Origin: Mrakia gelida | Lineage: Eukaryota; Basidiomycota; Tremellomycetes; Cystofilobasidiales; Mrakiaceae | DNA length: 64,000 bases | Assembly: GCA_024345305.1 (NCBI GenBank) | Contig: BRON01000008.1 | Location: forward strand, 1,550,001-1,614,000 | Direction: 5' to 3' | Part shown: one piece after another, positions 21,856 through 32,700 of the stretch | Position numbering within the stretch: position 1 is the first letter of the stretch | Layout: the number at the start of each line of letters is the position of its first letter | The notes under the pieces: model-generated | The model's database searches: none | Told to the model about the DNA's origin: nothing | What the model saw: the letters and a program-made list of their open reading frames with translations, nothing else | Made by a program: the position numbers and the translations under genes

Positions 21856-24393
21856 TCACCTCGAAGGGCCTTCGCATCGATCCTGCTCTCCGTCGTCGTC
21901 GACGTCTCGCGACCCCTCCTCTTCCCTCTCGACCCAATCTCCTACTCGTTCCTCCTCGTCCATGACCCTTCCCTCTCCCTCTCCACCCTCATCGTCGCTG
22001 TCCTCGTCCTCCTGTTCGTACTCGTCCTCAAGTTCGGAGAGGTCGCTGTCCTCTCCGTCCTCAACGATCGTCGCCACACCCTCCTTTCCTTTCCCTTCCC
22101 TCCCTCCTCGAACCTGAACACCCTCCCTCCTCGTCTCCGGTGGCTCGCGATCCGCGTCCGTTCCATGATGGAGAGCTCGGGTGTTGGCGTGGTTGTGCTT
22201 GAGGTCGCCCATGTAGTACCTGTTCCGCCAGACGACGAGACCTTGCTTGACTCCGACGGCGGGTGCTCGAGGGATGTCGAGAAGAGTGTAGCCTCGGGGC
22301 TGTTTCATGAGACCGGGGATTCTGACGATGTCCTTGGGAAGCTTCTTCATGACCTTCTGCCAGACTGTGAACGAGAACGAGAAAGAGAGAGAAGAAGAAG
22401 AGTCAGTCGAGAGGACGGAGAGGGTGAGTCGCGTCTTCAGCTCGAGCAAGCTCGCGACGAACGAGTGACGATGAACGAAGAGGTCACTCGTGAGTCGAAC
22501 GACCTCGGAAACGAAGGTCAAACGAACTCACAGATGTTGATACACCCCTCGCACAAGATCCTATGCTTATCCTCGAAGTCTTCCCAGTTCGGCACGAGCT
22601 TGTTGTACCACTTCTCGTTCTCCGTCCTCCCCCACGTTCGATCATGATCCAACGGTCTCCTCCATCCACAGTTCGAGCAGAACTTCCAGTCGAGCTTCTC
22701 GTCCAAGTTTCGAGGGGAGGAGCAGGACCGGCGCTCTTGGGTCGACGAGGTCGTTTCGCCCACCGTTGACCCTCGCGTTTCTTCTTCTCGACCTGAGCAG
22801 TCTTTGGTTTCGAAGAAGCGCGTTTGACGGCGCCTTTCGGCTTCCTCTTCCGATTCGAGGATGATTGAGGAGAAGAGTACTGGCTGTCCGAGTCGTCGGA
22901 ATCGTTGGAGGAAGGAGGAGGACGAGGAGGACCCTTGGCTGCGTTGCGTTCTGAACGACGAGGTTCGGGCGTTGATGGGGCGTTTGCTGCTGCTTCCCTT
23001 GGTGGAGGAGGAGAGTTGGCTGAGCGATCGGGAGGAGGGGGTGCGAGTGGATCTCGAGGTCGAGGGGGAGATGGTAGTGGGACGATGGGACGAGCTGGAG
23101 GTTGGACGAAGTTGCGTGGATCGAGAGCTTCTCCGGCTGATGCTTGCACGATGGCGAAGGCTGCTTCCAAAGCCCGCGAAGAGGGTAGAAGGGGAGATGA
23201 TGCTGCTGCTGGAGGCTCGGGGACGGTTGGACGATGGAAGAGAGGAGGTGGTCGCAGAGCGTCGAGAGGAAGAGGTTTGGGAGGTTCGACGTCGTGATCG
23301 GTGGGAGAGGGAGGAGGAGCCAGGACCGAGGGTCGAGGCAAAGTGCGTGCGAATGGGTTTGGCTCTCTGGAAGTTGAAGGAGGAGCTTGAAGAGGAGGTG
23401 CGAGGGGTGGAAGAGGGTTGGGAGGTTGGACGCGATCCTGGACGTCGGAGGGAAGAAGAGCCTGAGAGTTTACTGCAGCTACGGCTGCTGGTGAGGAGGG
23501 AAGAGGGGCCGCTCTCTCCGCTGGGAGTGAGTTTGGAAGAGGAGGGGCGAGGACGACGGGTGCATCAGGAACCGGAGGAGGGGCGACGACGTTGGGACGA
23601 GGGAGAGGAGGAGCGCGGGGAGGAAGCAGAGCCGTGAGGTTTCGTCGTCGAAGGTGGTTCGTTCGTTGCTGGACCGAGTCTTGGAAGGCGAGCCATAGGG
23701 GTAGCTCATGGTGAGTGTGGTACGACTTTACGAGGTCGAGGGTGAGGGGAGGGACCTGCGACGAGGAAGAGGGTGGTCGAAGATGAGCTCGACTCGCTGA
23801 GAACGAGGAAAGATTGATTGGGAGACACACGTACCAGTTGGCGATGAACCTGTTCGAGAGTCCACTGGAGGTTTCCTTCGAGGCGATGCTCTACGAAGAG
23901 CCTTTCGAACTGGAGGTAGAACTGTTCCGGAGAACGGCTGGAGGGAGGGAGGACCGGAGGAAGAGGAGTTGAAGCGAGGTCAGCTTTGCAGCTCCTAGAC
24001 GCAGTAGAGCTGAGCTTGATTCGGCAATTGACTTACTCGTGATGTTTAGCTGGCTCTTGATTATCGTCTGGCTCAGCAGGAAGAGCCGAGAGTCGACTGC
24101 AGGGCAGAGAGAACAAAGGGAGAAAGGAAGGAGGAGGAACGTGAGCTCCAGTCGGAGTTGACCTTCTCTGCTTCTCGCCCTCGCTGTTCTTCAGGGGTGG
24201 AAGAATTAAACTGACTCTCGTTCCTGTCGAGGAGGAGCCTCTTCTTTAGCCATTCGTCGAACCAAGTCGTGAGGTTGAGGGCGTGTTGAAGGTTGAAGGA
24301 TGGACCGACCGAAATCGAAGGAAGGAGCCTCGGAGAGGGCGAGGTCGACTCCTCCCCAACTCCATCACCCCATCCTTCTTCAACAGCCCCTCT
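21856..24393 (-). CDS. Unknown protein with GATA-like C2C2 finger and acidic tail, 5' end unresolved
   Basis: I do not recognise the family. The most 5' exon I support reads FNLQHALNLTTWFDEWLKK and ends at 24216. Further exons give DSRLFLLSQTIIKSQLNIT and PEQFYLQFERLFVEHRLEG followed by NLQWTLEQVHRQL. A long exon starts near 23760 with TLDLVKSYHTHHELPLWLAF and runs into a Pro-rich linker of over 200 residues and a basic KKK-rich region. A C-x2-C-x38-C-x2-C finger follows (WKFCSNCGWRRPLDH to RILCEGC). After a clean intron comes FWQKVMKKLPKDIVRIPG with RGYTLLDIPRAPAVGVK and WRNRYYMGDLKHNHANT, and then an acidic tail to a stop at 21856. The finger lies in a different frame from the basic region, with no obvious intron between. 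No start ATG in frame was found. It is probably nuclear. Confidence 0.55.
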
Positions 24394-24731
24394 TCTAATT
24401 TTCTCTCCATCCCTCTATCTGGCTGCTCGAATGGATCTCCCTCTTCTTTCCCGTCCTCCTCCTCGGATATCGACGGATACGTGCCGCAAGTGCTCGGAGA
24501 GAGTGGGCGATTGGGAGGTAGACTTTGGGGTTGGGGTTTGGATTGAGATTGAAGTGGATCAGTGGATGACTTGGAGCTGTGAAGAGTCGAAAGGAAGGGA
24601 GAAGTCGAGACGCGTCGAGTTCGAATCGAGTCGCGTCTCGCTCGCTCGCGCTTTCCCTCGCCGCCAACACAAAACTCGACGAATGACACGAACAGATCAT
24701 CCCATCACCCTGAACCAAAACACCAGCAAGA

Positions 24732-26930
24732 TCAATCCAAAACAGCAATCGCCTCCAACACCTGCTCGCGAAACGAAGAACAAAACGAACGTCAGTTCTC
24801 GTCTCCATCCCCTGCCCCCCCCCCCCCCCCCCCTCTCTCCCCTCCACCCCATCTCAAGATGGACTCACCTCAGCCAACCAACTCCCCAAAAACTCTCCCC
24901 TCGCCACACAATCCAACACCATCTCCTCCACACCCATCAACCCAGCTCTCGCTCTCTCTCCTTCCTCCTCCGTCAACAACGTCTTCCCTCCCCCGTCCGT
25001 CTTGTTCTTGTCCGTTTCCTCCTGCTCCTGCACCTCCACCCCTCCAAGTCCACCCCACCCGTTTAAGCCTTGCCCGGGCATCATCATCCCCTCCGGAATA
25101 GGCAACCCGAACATCTCTCCGTTCCGAACTTTGTTCTCCTTCCCCTCGTCTCTCGCTCCCCCCTCCCCGTTTTCGGTAGTAGGGACGTGAAGGAGGTCGA
25201 CGAGTGCTCGAGAGAGGTTTCGTAGGATGAGGGAGGAGGTGAAGGAGGGTCCTATGGGGGTGTTGGTGGTTGGTTCGAGAGGGGTGAGGAGGCGGGTGAA
25301 GGTTTGAGGGACGGGGGTCGAGGGGGAGGAGGTGGAGAGGGAGGTGAGGGAGGAGGAGGTGGTTGGGAGGGGAGGGGGACGGGGGATGGAGGAGGAGGGT
25401 TGGAGGGCTGGGTGGGTAGAGGGGTGAAGGGAGGGAGGAAAGGGAAAGAGAGAGAGTTGAGCGAAACGAACACGAAAACGAGAGGAAAAGACGACGCGCT
25501 CGCTTTACTCACCTCCACTCCCCGTCCCTCTCACTCTCAGGCCCTTAACCACGAACACCGGCGGCGTCGCGTCCAGCACCATCGCAACCACACCGGGGAA
25601 GGCGGCTCCAACGTTCTTGATGAGCTCTGCGGCGTTGAGAAGAGGAGCGACCGTCCCAGGAGAGGAGGCAGCGAAGGAGGTGAAGGCTTCCTGGTACGAC
25701 TTCCAGAAGACGACTTGAGTGACGTAGGAGTCGGGGGAGGGGACGAAGTGACGTTGCATCCTGGCGAACGAGCGACGAAAAAGACGGAGTGAGGGTTAGT
25801 GAAAAGGGAGAGGGAAGAAGGAAGGAGAGAGAGAGACGCGACAAGACGAGACTCACCAGTACATTGACCTCCTCGGTTCCGCCTGCTGAGCTATCAACTC
25901 CAGCTCTGCTTTCGTAGGCACACTTCCCTCCGACGGTCCCTTCTCCTCCCGTACACCCTCCATCATCGACCCCTCCGACTCCACAGCCAACTCAAACTCA
26001 TGCACCGTCTCCTCGCTCCCTTCGTACAACCCCTTCGCGAGAATCCTGAAGATGCCTCCGATGTCCTTCCTCTTAAGAATGACGGACGCCTCGACCGATT
26101 CCGTCGAGAACTCGTAGAGCATCTCGAGTGCGAGGGATCTCAGGACCGTATCGTCCGGGTTGGTCGTGAGGAGCAGGCAGGTGAGAGCCGTGGAGATGGA
26201 CAAAGGGAGGAGAGGATGGGTAGGATGGACGATGGGAGGGTTGTTTTGAGGTGTGGGTGAAGCGAGAGCGAGGATGAGTCTGAAGGTGTTTACGAGGACT
26301 GCTCTATCTTTGGATTTGAGGAAGGGTGTGATGGAGGTTGGGATGGTTGTTTTGGAAGAGAGGTTGAAGGAAGGGGAGATGGCCATGTTGTGGAGGATGT
26401 CGAGGACGAGGAGGAGGTGTTCCGTTAGGTGGTTCGAGAGGACGTCCTCTGAGATGGAAGAGAGAAACGTCTCGAGGAAGATTCTCAAACGGTTGGATCC
26501 ACAGAGGAGTTTGCCGTTCATTCCGTCGTTGAGACCTGCGTTTCGAAGGACGAGGAGGGATTCCACAGCTCGACGTCGAAGGGCGTCCTCCTCCTTCCGA
26601 GACCATTCCCATCCGAGAGAAGACGATCCTCCAGACGACGAGGATGCGAATTGGAGGAGCCTATCTGGCCAAGCGAGGAGAGCTTCTACCGAGTTTGCCC
26701 ACTTGTCGAGATTGAAGCGTTCGTTGTGGATGGAGGAAGCTCGAAGGAGTCGCTCCAGAGCCCAATCGTTTTCTTCAATCATCGGAGATCGAAGAGCCAG
26801 AATCATACGGTTCGAAGCTCCCTCTTCAACATACCAGCCTGACAAGAGAGTACAAAGGTCAGCTGTGGTATAGAGTGGAAGAGAGAAAGGGAGGGAGCTC
26901 ACTCTCTGATCCGTCTCGAGCTCTCGACAT
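24732..26930 (-). CDS. RSC9: RSC9-like chromatin-remodelling subunit with RFX-type domain
   Basis: Rsc9 (animal relative ARID2) is a DNA-contacting subunit of the RSC SWI/SNF-type remodeller. Five exons join in phase: 26930-26903, 26838-25857, 25760-25513, 25407-24869 and 24761-24732, giving 608 residues. The helical repeat region begins WYVEEGASNRMILALRS and continues ENDWALERLLRASS. This is the conserved start of the Rsc9/ARID2 armadillo-like region. The RFX-type winged helix follows: MQRHFVPSPDSYVTQVVFWK. A Pro/Ser linker and acidic C-terminal helix finish the protein, with a 30-bp last exon (VLEAIAVLD). The start was chosen because it is the only ATG in the frame that splices into exon 2. 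No N-terminal ARID domain is visible, so the protein may be short, or more 5' exons may exist around 26950-27220. Confidence 0.8.
24815..24833 (+). repeat. Homopolymer tract of 19 C
   Basis: Nineteen consecutive C on the + strand inside the last intron of the RSC9-like gene, followed by a CT-rich run. On the coding strand it is a G tract between the donor at 24868 and the acceptor at 24762. Length in the assembly may be unreliable. Confidence 0.9.
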
Positions 26931-27551
26931 TCGAAGGAGGGAAGGAGGGGAAGGGGACGCGAGGGAGGGCGAGCTCGTAGAGTCGAGGAGAGGAGGTTTG
27001 AGGAGTTGAAAAGGTCTTCCTAGGTGGATGGGGAGTAGAAGAGGTCCTGGGCGAAAAAAAGGAGCCTGAGGAGGAGTTTGGCGGGAAAGGGAGGGTCGCG
27101 GATTGAGAGAAGGAGGAACTTGAGCTCAACTTTCGCTTCCTCCCTTCTCGCGCCGCGCGTGCTGAGGCTCCCGTCGCTCGTCTTCCAATCTCGTCCGAGC
27201 ACTCCTTCTGGATCAAGATGAAGGGAAAGGGTTCGTTACATATGCGTTAGAAGAGCGATTGGAGAAAAAGCGAAGAAAACAACGAGGGTCTAGGACGAAG
27301 GGAGGGTCGCTCGAGCGAGCGGGTTTTGGGTGGTGAACGAAAAAGCAAGGAGAAGGGAGAGGGGGACGTATAGAGAAAAGATAAGACTGAGTGGTCGGGG
27401 GTGTGTCTATCAGAGGTGGAGTTAGAGAAATACAAACGAGAAAGGTGGGAGGGTGATGAGACCCATGGAAAAACGAAACCCACGCGAGCGAGAAGACGAG
27501 CGAGACTGGCTCCCGTCCTCTCCTCTCCGTCCAACGAGAACCAACCAAAAT
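26931..27551. other. Upstream region of RSC9-like gene
   Basis: About 620 bp between the PRELI stop and the chosen RSC9 start. The minus strand around 26950-27210 has an open Ser/Pro-rich frame without an ATG start (for example KTFSTPQTSSPRLYELALP). This could be a 5' exon of RSC9 or simply 5' UTR. Nothing else is seen. Confidence 0.35.
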
Positions 27552-28893
27552 CTAACCTCTCCCACTCTCTCCACCGACCCCAGCCGTTGCTCCCTTCGGC
27601 CACTCGAGTCCCATCCCAATCCTCGCCTTCACCGGTCCCTCGTCGTCCCCAAACAGGCCGTGAAGGACGGTTTCGAACCCGACCTTCCCGTTGGCGGCGT
27701 TGGAGATGAACTGTTCGAGCGAGAACGCCTCGAGCTTGTCGGCGAACGTTTTCCAGGTGAACCCTCGAGCAGAAATCTCGGCGGATTGGGAGAAGAGGGT
27801 TTGGGTGTGTGGTGAGGAGTGGTGAGGGGTGTAGGAGATGGATTCGAGGACGGTGAGGTATTCTTGTTTGGGAGAAGACAGGGCAAGAGATCGGACAACG
27901 ACGATGAAGTGGGAGGTACGCGAGGAAGAGGAGAAGGAAAGGAGAGAGGTCAGCAGGTGAGAGAAGAGTGCGAGAGGGAAAGGACGAAGAAGTTCGAGCA
28001 AGGTGAGGTCGGACCACTCACGAGAGAGGGAAAGGTTGACGGAGTACATCTTCATCTGCCGTGTCGAAGGATCGATGAACGACACTTCACGAACGTAGGC
28101 ATCGTCTGTTCCACCGAGCATCTGATGCGCGAAAGGAGAAAGGGAGAGGAGAGGTCAGTTTCGAAGAGTACGGTCCGAACGAAGGTGGGACGACGGAGGG
28201 AAGGGAGGGAGGGAACGGAGGGTGAGCTCTGACTCCCTCCTCCCCTTCTTTCTCCGAGCCAAACGAGAGATAAACCAACCTTGATCGCCCATTTCTGAAC
28301 GGTGATTGAATCGGAAAGAGATCGAGGAGAAGGTCAGCTTCATCCGATCCGAAGAAAACGAACAGGAAAGAGCGAGGGAGCCGTTGGAAGGTGAGACGGA
28401 GGGAGGGAGGACGAAGTCGAAGGAGGGAGGACGAACAGGTGCGCTCTGCTTGCAACCAACCACTCGTTCTCTATAGAAATCGAAGAACGAGACCGATCAA
28501 AGGGTCAGTACGCTTGTTCTCCATCCGCCGGAGCGAGTCGATCTACGATCCAAGGGGGAGGAGAGCGAGGGTAACGGAGGGAGGGAGGGACGAGGGAAAG
28601 AAACGGAACTGACGTCCGTATAATCCCAGTGAGAGGGTCTACGCTCCTGTCTATCGTGTCTACGCAGGTCACATGGGTCGAAGAGGGATTCGGGTACTTC
28701 TGCCAGACACCCATGGTGACTTTCGACCATTCATGGCTGCGGGACGAACGAAGGGAAGAGGAGGGAAAGAGGAGGAAAGTGTCAGCTCGTGCTTCGATTT
28801 CTTTCGCCGTTCTCGGTCGAGGAAAGCGAAAAGGTAAGCCGTGAAAAGCAAGACTCACGGGAAGGAGAAGTGTTGAGAGAAGAACTGGACCAT
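27552..28893 (-). CDS. PRELI/MSF1 family mitochondrial lipid-transfer protein (Ups-like)
   Basis: PRELI/Ups proteins shuttle phosphatidic acid or phosphatidylserine across the mitochondrial intermembrane space with an Mdm35-type partner. Six exons join in phase: 28893-28859, 28736-28614, 28470-28437, 28294-28280, 28121-28022 and 27862-27552. They give 205 residues, the usual family size. The start MVQFFSQHFSFPHEW matches the family opening. Next come KVTMGVWQKYPNPSSTHVTC and TIDRSVDPLTGIIRTERVV, then CKQSAP joined to KWAIK. Exon 5 gives MLGGTDDAYVREVSFIDP, and exon 6 gives SARGFTWKTFADKLEAFSLE. The KWAIK piece is a 15-bp microexon. Which yeast paralogue (Ups1, Ups2, Ups3) it matches cannot be decided by eye. 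Confidence 0.92.
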
Positions 28894-29785
28894 AGTGTGA
28901 GAGAGAAGAGAGGGAAGTGAGAGAAGGGAAGGGGAGAAGGAAGCTTGTGGAGTCGACGTTTGACGTCAAGAAAGAAGGAGCCAGCCAAAGGGAGGACGGT
29001 TCGCCCGGCACGCTTTCAGACTCCGAAAAATCCTTCCTTCGAGAGAAGCTGAACTGACCATCTCCTCCCTCCTAACAACCATCTGCCCTCTCTTCTCTTC
29101 CTTCTCTCTCGCGGCTTGACCGACTTCAGCTTTGCCTTCGAGTCTCGACTTGATCAAGGCGAGGTCGATCCTCCTCCAGCCCTCCCTCCTCCTCCCCTCC
29201 TGCCTTCGGCCTTCCCTCTCCTCTTTCCCTACACCTCTCCATCCCTCGCACACTCTACAGACGACCCATCCCCTTCACAAAACGTTCCTAAGAGGTCACA
29301 CTCGTTCGAACGTCCAAATGGCGGACATAATCAAAACTCCTTGTCAAAATACTCGGACGTCCTCGCTTTTCAGCCATTCCTCTCCTAGCTTTCAGGCTTC
29401 TTTACAGAATTTGGTCGTTGAAGCGGACTAACATCTATCCCTACTAGTCACCTTTCGCTATGATATGATTCCGAACTGCTCCGAAGCGTTGGTCGAAAGA
29501 GAGAGAGGGAATGAGGCGAGGGGACGACGAGCTCACACGAGCCAGCTCGGTCTTCCTTTCTTGCGTCTTTGCAGCCGTATTTGGATCTTGAGATGAGCTG
29601 AGTACCCTCGCGCAGATGTACAGAGTTGTGTAGAGACGAGCGGCCCGAAGAAAGGCCTCGAGGGAGAGAGTCTAGGACCTTCTTTGGTCGTCAGGGCTGA
29701 GCTTTCTCCTCCTCCAAAAACGCAACGTCGGGCCTCTCCTCCTCCCTTCCTTGCGTCCCCCAAACTTCCATCTCGCACCACCACC
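28894..29785. other. Gap with possible unresolved minus-strand exons
   Basis: About 890 bp between the PRELI start (-) and the isoleucyl-tRNA synthetase start (+). The minus strand has open stretches that could be exons of a small gene. One at about 29640-29535 contains LCTSARGYSA, a mitochondrial-presequence-like string. One at about 29240-29060 reads RRIDLALIKSRLEGKAEV and is followed by a GTCAGT donor. No complete model could be built and no family was recognised. Confidence 0.3.
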
Positions 29786-32700
29786 ATGACCTTCCCCCCT
29801 CCTAGAGGTACGTCCTCGCCTCCTCTCCATCTCCCCTTCGACCTTCCGACATTTCTCTTGCTCCTCGCGGCCTCCCTCGTCCAGGGCAACACTTTTGGCT
29901 GACTCGAAGCTCTCCTCCCTTCTTCCCTTCGTTCGTTCTCTCTTTGCAGCGGGCCCGTTCAACTTCCCTGCTGAGGAGCATGTCGTTCTTCAGTACTGGC
30001 GAGACATCGATGCTTTCCAGACCTCTCTCAAGCAGTCTGAGGGCAAGAAGCCTTTCACCTTCTTCGATGGACCTCCTTTCGCGACAGGGAAACCTCATTA
30101 CGGACATCTGCTCGCAGGAACCATCAAGGTCAGTTCACCCTCTCTTGCTTCTTTTTAGCTCCTCATTTCTCTACAAGGGGTCAGATGGAAGGCTATCTCG
30201 AGCTGGGACGAAGCTTGGGAGGTCTAGCTCGAAGGAGGGGCGCAGGAAGACGAGCTCGGAAGGAGGTCCACCACCTTCGACCTTCGAGCTCGAGTCATCC
30301 TCCCCTCCTTCTCCCCTCTCCTTCCCTTGACTCAGCACTCCCACCACTTCCCCAGCTTCTCTCGTAAACATTCAAGTTCTGACTCGTTCGCCTCTCTTTC
30401 TACCTCCAGGACATTGTCACCCGACACGCTCACGCTACGGGCCACCACGTCGACCGACGATTCGGATGGGATACTCACGGTCTCCCCGTCGAACATGAGA
30501 TCGACAAGAAGCTCAACATCACCGGAAAGCAGGACGTTATCGATTTCGGAATGAAGAACTACAACGACGAGTGCAGGGCTATCGTACGTTTCTCGCTCTC
30601 TACATCATCATCTGGGCAGCGTCGGAGGGAGGGTGCGAGAAGAGAGAGGAAGGAAAGCACAAAGCTGACCCGACGACGACCTTCGTTCGCTCTCGTTCCT
30701 TTCCCTGGCTTTCTCCCTTCTACAGGTCATGCGATACTCTGGAGAGTGGAAGGAGACCGTTGAGCGAATGGGTCGATGGATCGACTTCGAGAAGGACTAC
30801 AAGACCTTGAACCCTACCTACATGGAGAGTGTGTGAGTCTCGCGTTTCTCTCTCGTTCGGCTTTCAGCCCATCCTTCCCTTCTCCCTTCCTCCTCGTCCC
30901 TTCTCTTCTCAGCTCCACTCCGACGTCTCTTCCTCTACGCGAAGCTGCGAGAAACGAAGCTGATCTCGTTGTTCTTGTTGGTCTCGTGTAGCTGGTGGGT
31001 CTTCGGACAGCTCTTCCAGAAGGGACTCGTCTACCAGGGTCTCAAGGTCATGCCTTACTCGACTGGATGCACCACCCCCGTCTCCAACTTCGAGGCTGGT
31101 TTGGCTTACAAGGACGTTAACGATCCTGCTGGTACGTCCACGTTTTCCTCTCTTGCCGTCGCTCGCACTCCTTTCCTTCCCGTCGAGCTCGACCTCGCGC
31201 GAAACTCCAAAGCTCACCTCTCGTCCTTCCCTCTCCATTCCCTCTCTTCTCCTCCTTCTCGCGCCTTTCGCTCTTTCACATCGACAGTCACCATCTCCTT
31301 CCCCCTCATCGACGACCCTACCACCTCCCTCCTCGCCTGGACCACCACCCCTTGGACGCTCCCTTCCAACTTGGCCGTCTGCGTCCACCCCGACTTCACC
31401 TACCTCAAGATCCACGACGTCGAGCGAGATCAGAACTTCATCATCCACGAGGATCTGCTCAAGACGTTGTACAAGGATCCCAAGGGGAAGGATAAGGCGA
31501 AGTGGAAGAAGGTTGGAAGCTTCTTGGGGAAGGACATGAAGGGTTGGAGGTACGAGCCGTTGTTTGATTACTTTGTTGAGCAGGTGAGTTTGCTTTCCTT
31601 CTTTCCTGAGTTCGGGATCGGGTGCGATCAGTCTGGGGACGAGGAAGGGAGGTGATGAGAGATTCGAGAGACATCGAGCCGAGGTGTGCGAACGAGAAAA
31701 GGCTGACACGCGTCGCTTCCTTCTTTCACCGTCTTCTCTCAGTTCGAGGACCGAGCCTTCCGAGTCGTTTGCGATCCCTACGTCACCAAGGATTCCGGAA
31801 CCGGTCTCGTTCATCAAGCTCCTGCCTTCGGAGAGGACGATAACAGGATCGCTATCGCGAATGGAATCATCACCAAGGAGGAGATGCCTCCTTGCCCCAT
31901 CGACGAGGCTGGTCGATTCACCGATGTCGTTCCTGAGTTCAAGGGAGTCTACGTGAAGGTGAGTTTGGGTTCCTTCGACGCGGGATCGTGCTGGTGCGAC
32001 GGAGAAGAGAGGGAACGAGAGAACGGAGAGCTGACCTGCCTTTCCCTTCTTCGCGTCCCGTTACGATCAGACCGCCGACAAGGAGATCTGCAAGCACCTC
32101 AAGGGAAACGGTCGACTCATTGTTCAGGCTGTTCTCAACCATTCGTACCCCTTCTGCTGGAGGTTCGTCTCGCCTCATTCGTTCTCACGACGCGTCTCGA
32201 TCTTCGAGCTGACTCGCTTTCCTTCCTCCTCGTTCGCTAGGTCCGACACTCCCCTTCTCTACAAGGCTATCCCTGTCTGGATGGTCAAGGTCGAGGAGTA
32301 CCGAGATCGACTCGTTGCCAACAACAACAAGACTCGATGGTTCGTTCGACCTTTCCTCCTGCGTCTCCCTTCCGAAGCTGCCTCGTTCCGCGAAACGAGA
32401 TTGAGGGCTCAGGTACTGACGTCCGTTTTCCCTTCGCTCTGGTGACACAGGGTCCCCGAGTACGTCGGAGAGAACCGATTCGGAAACTGGCTCAAGAACG
32501 CCAGGGATTGGAACGTCTCCCGTAATCGATACTGGGGAACTCCCATCCCTCTTTGGGCTTCCGAGGACATGTCTGAGGTGAGTTTCTCCCCTCCCTTTTG
32601 TTGCAGACCACCACTCTTCGAACCTGAGCGCTGACTCGTCGCGTCCTCGTTCGAACACAACACCAGGTCGTGTGCATCTCCTCCATCGCCGAACTTCGAG

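Noticed and set aside
22861..23637. Plus-strand open frame of 258 codons, rich in Glu and Arg
   Set aside because: It is the antisense shadow of the Pro-rich linker of the minus-strand C2C2 gene; such repetitive codons give open antisense frames.
25304..25470. GGA-rich tandem-like stretch as a repeat element
   Set aside because: It is the antisense of a Pro/Ser-coding linker in RSC9; the units are not regular enough to call a tandem repeat.
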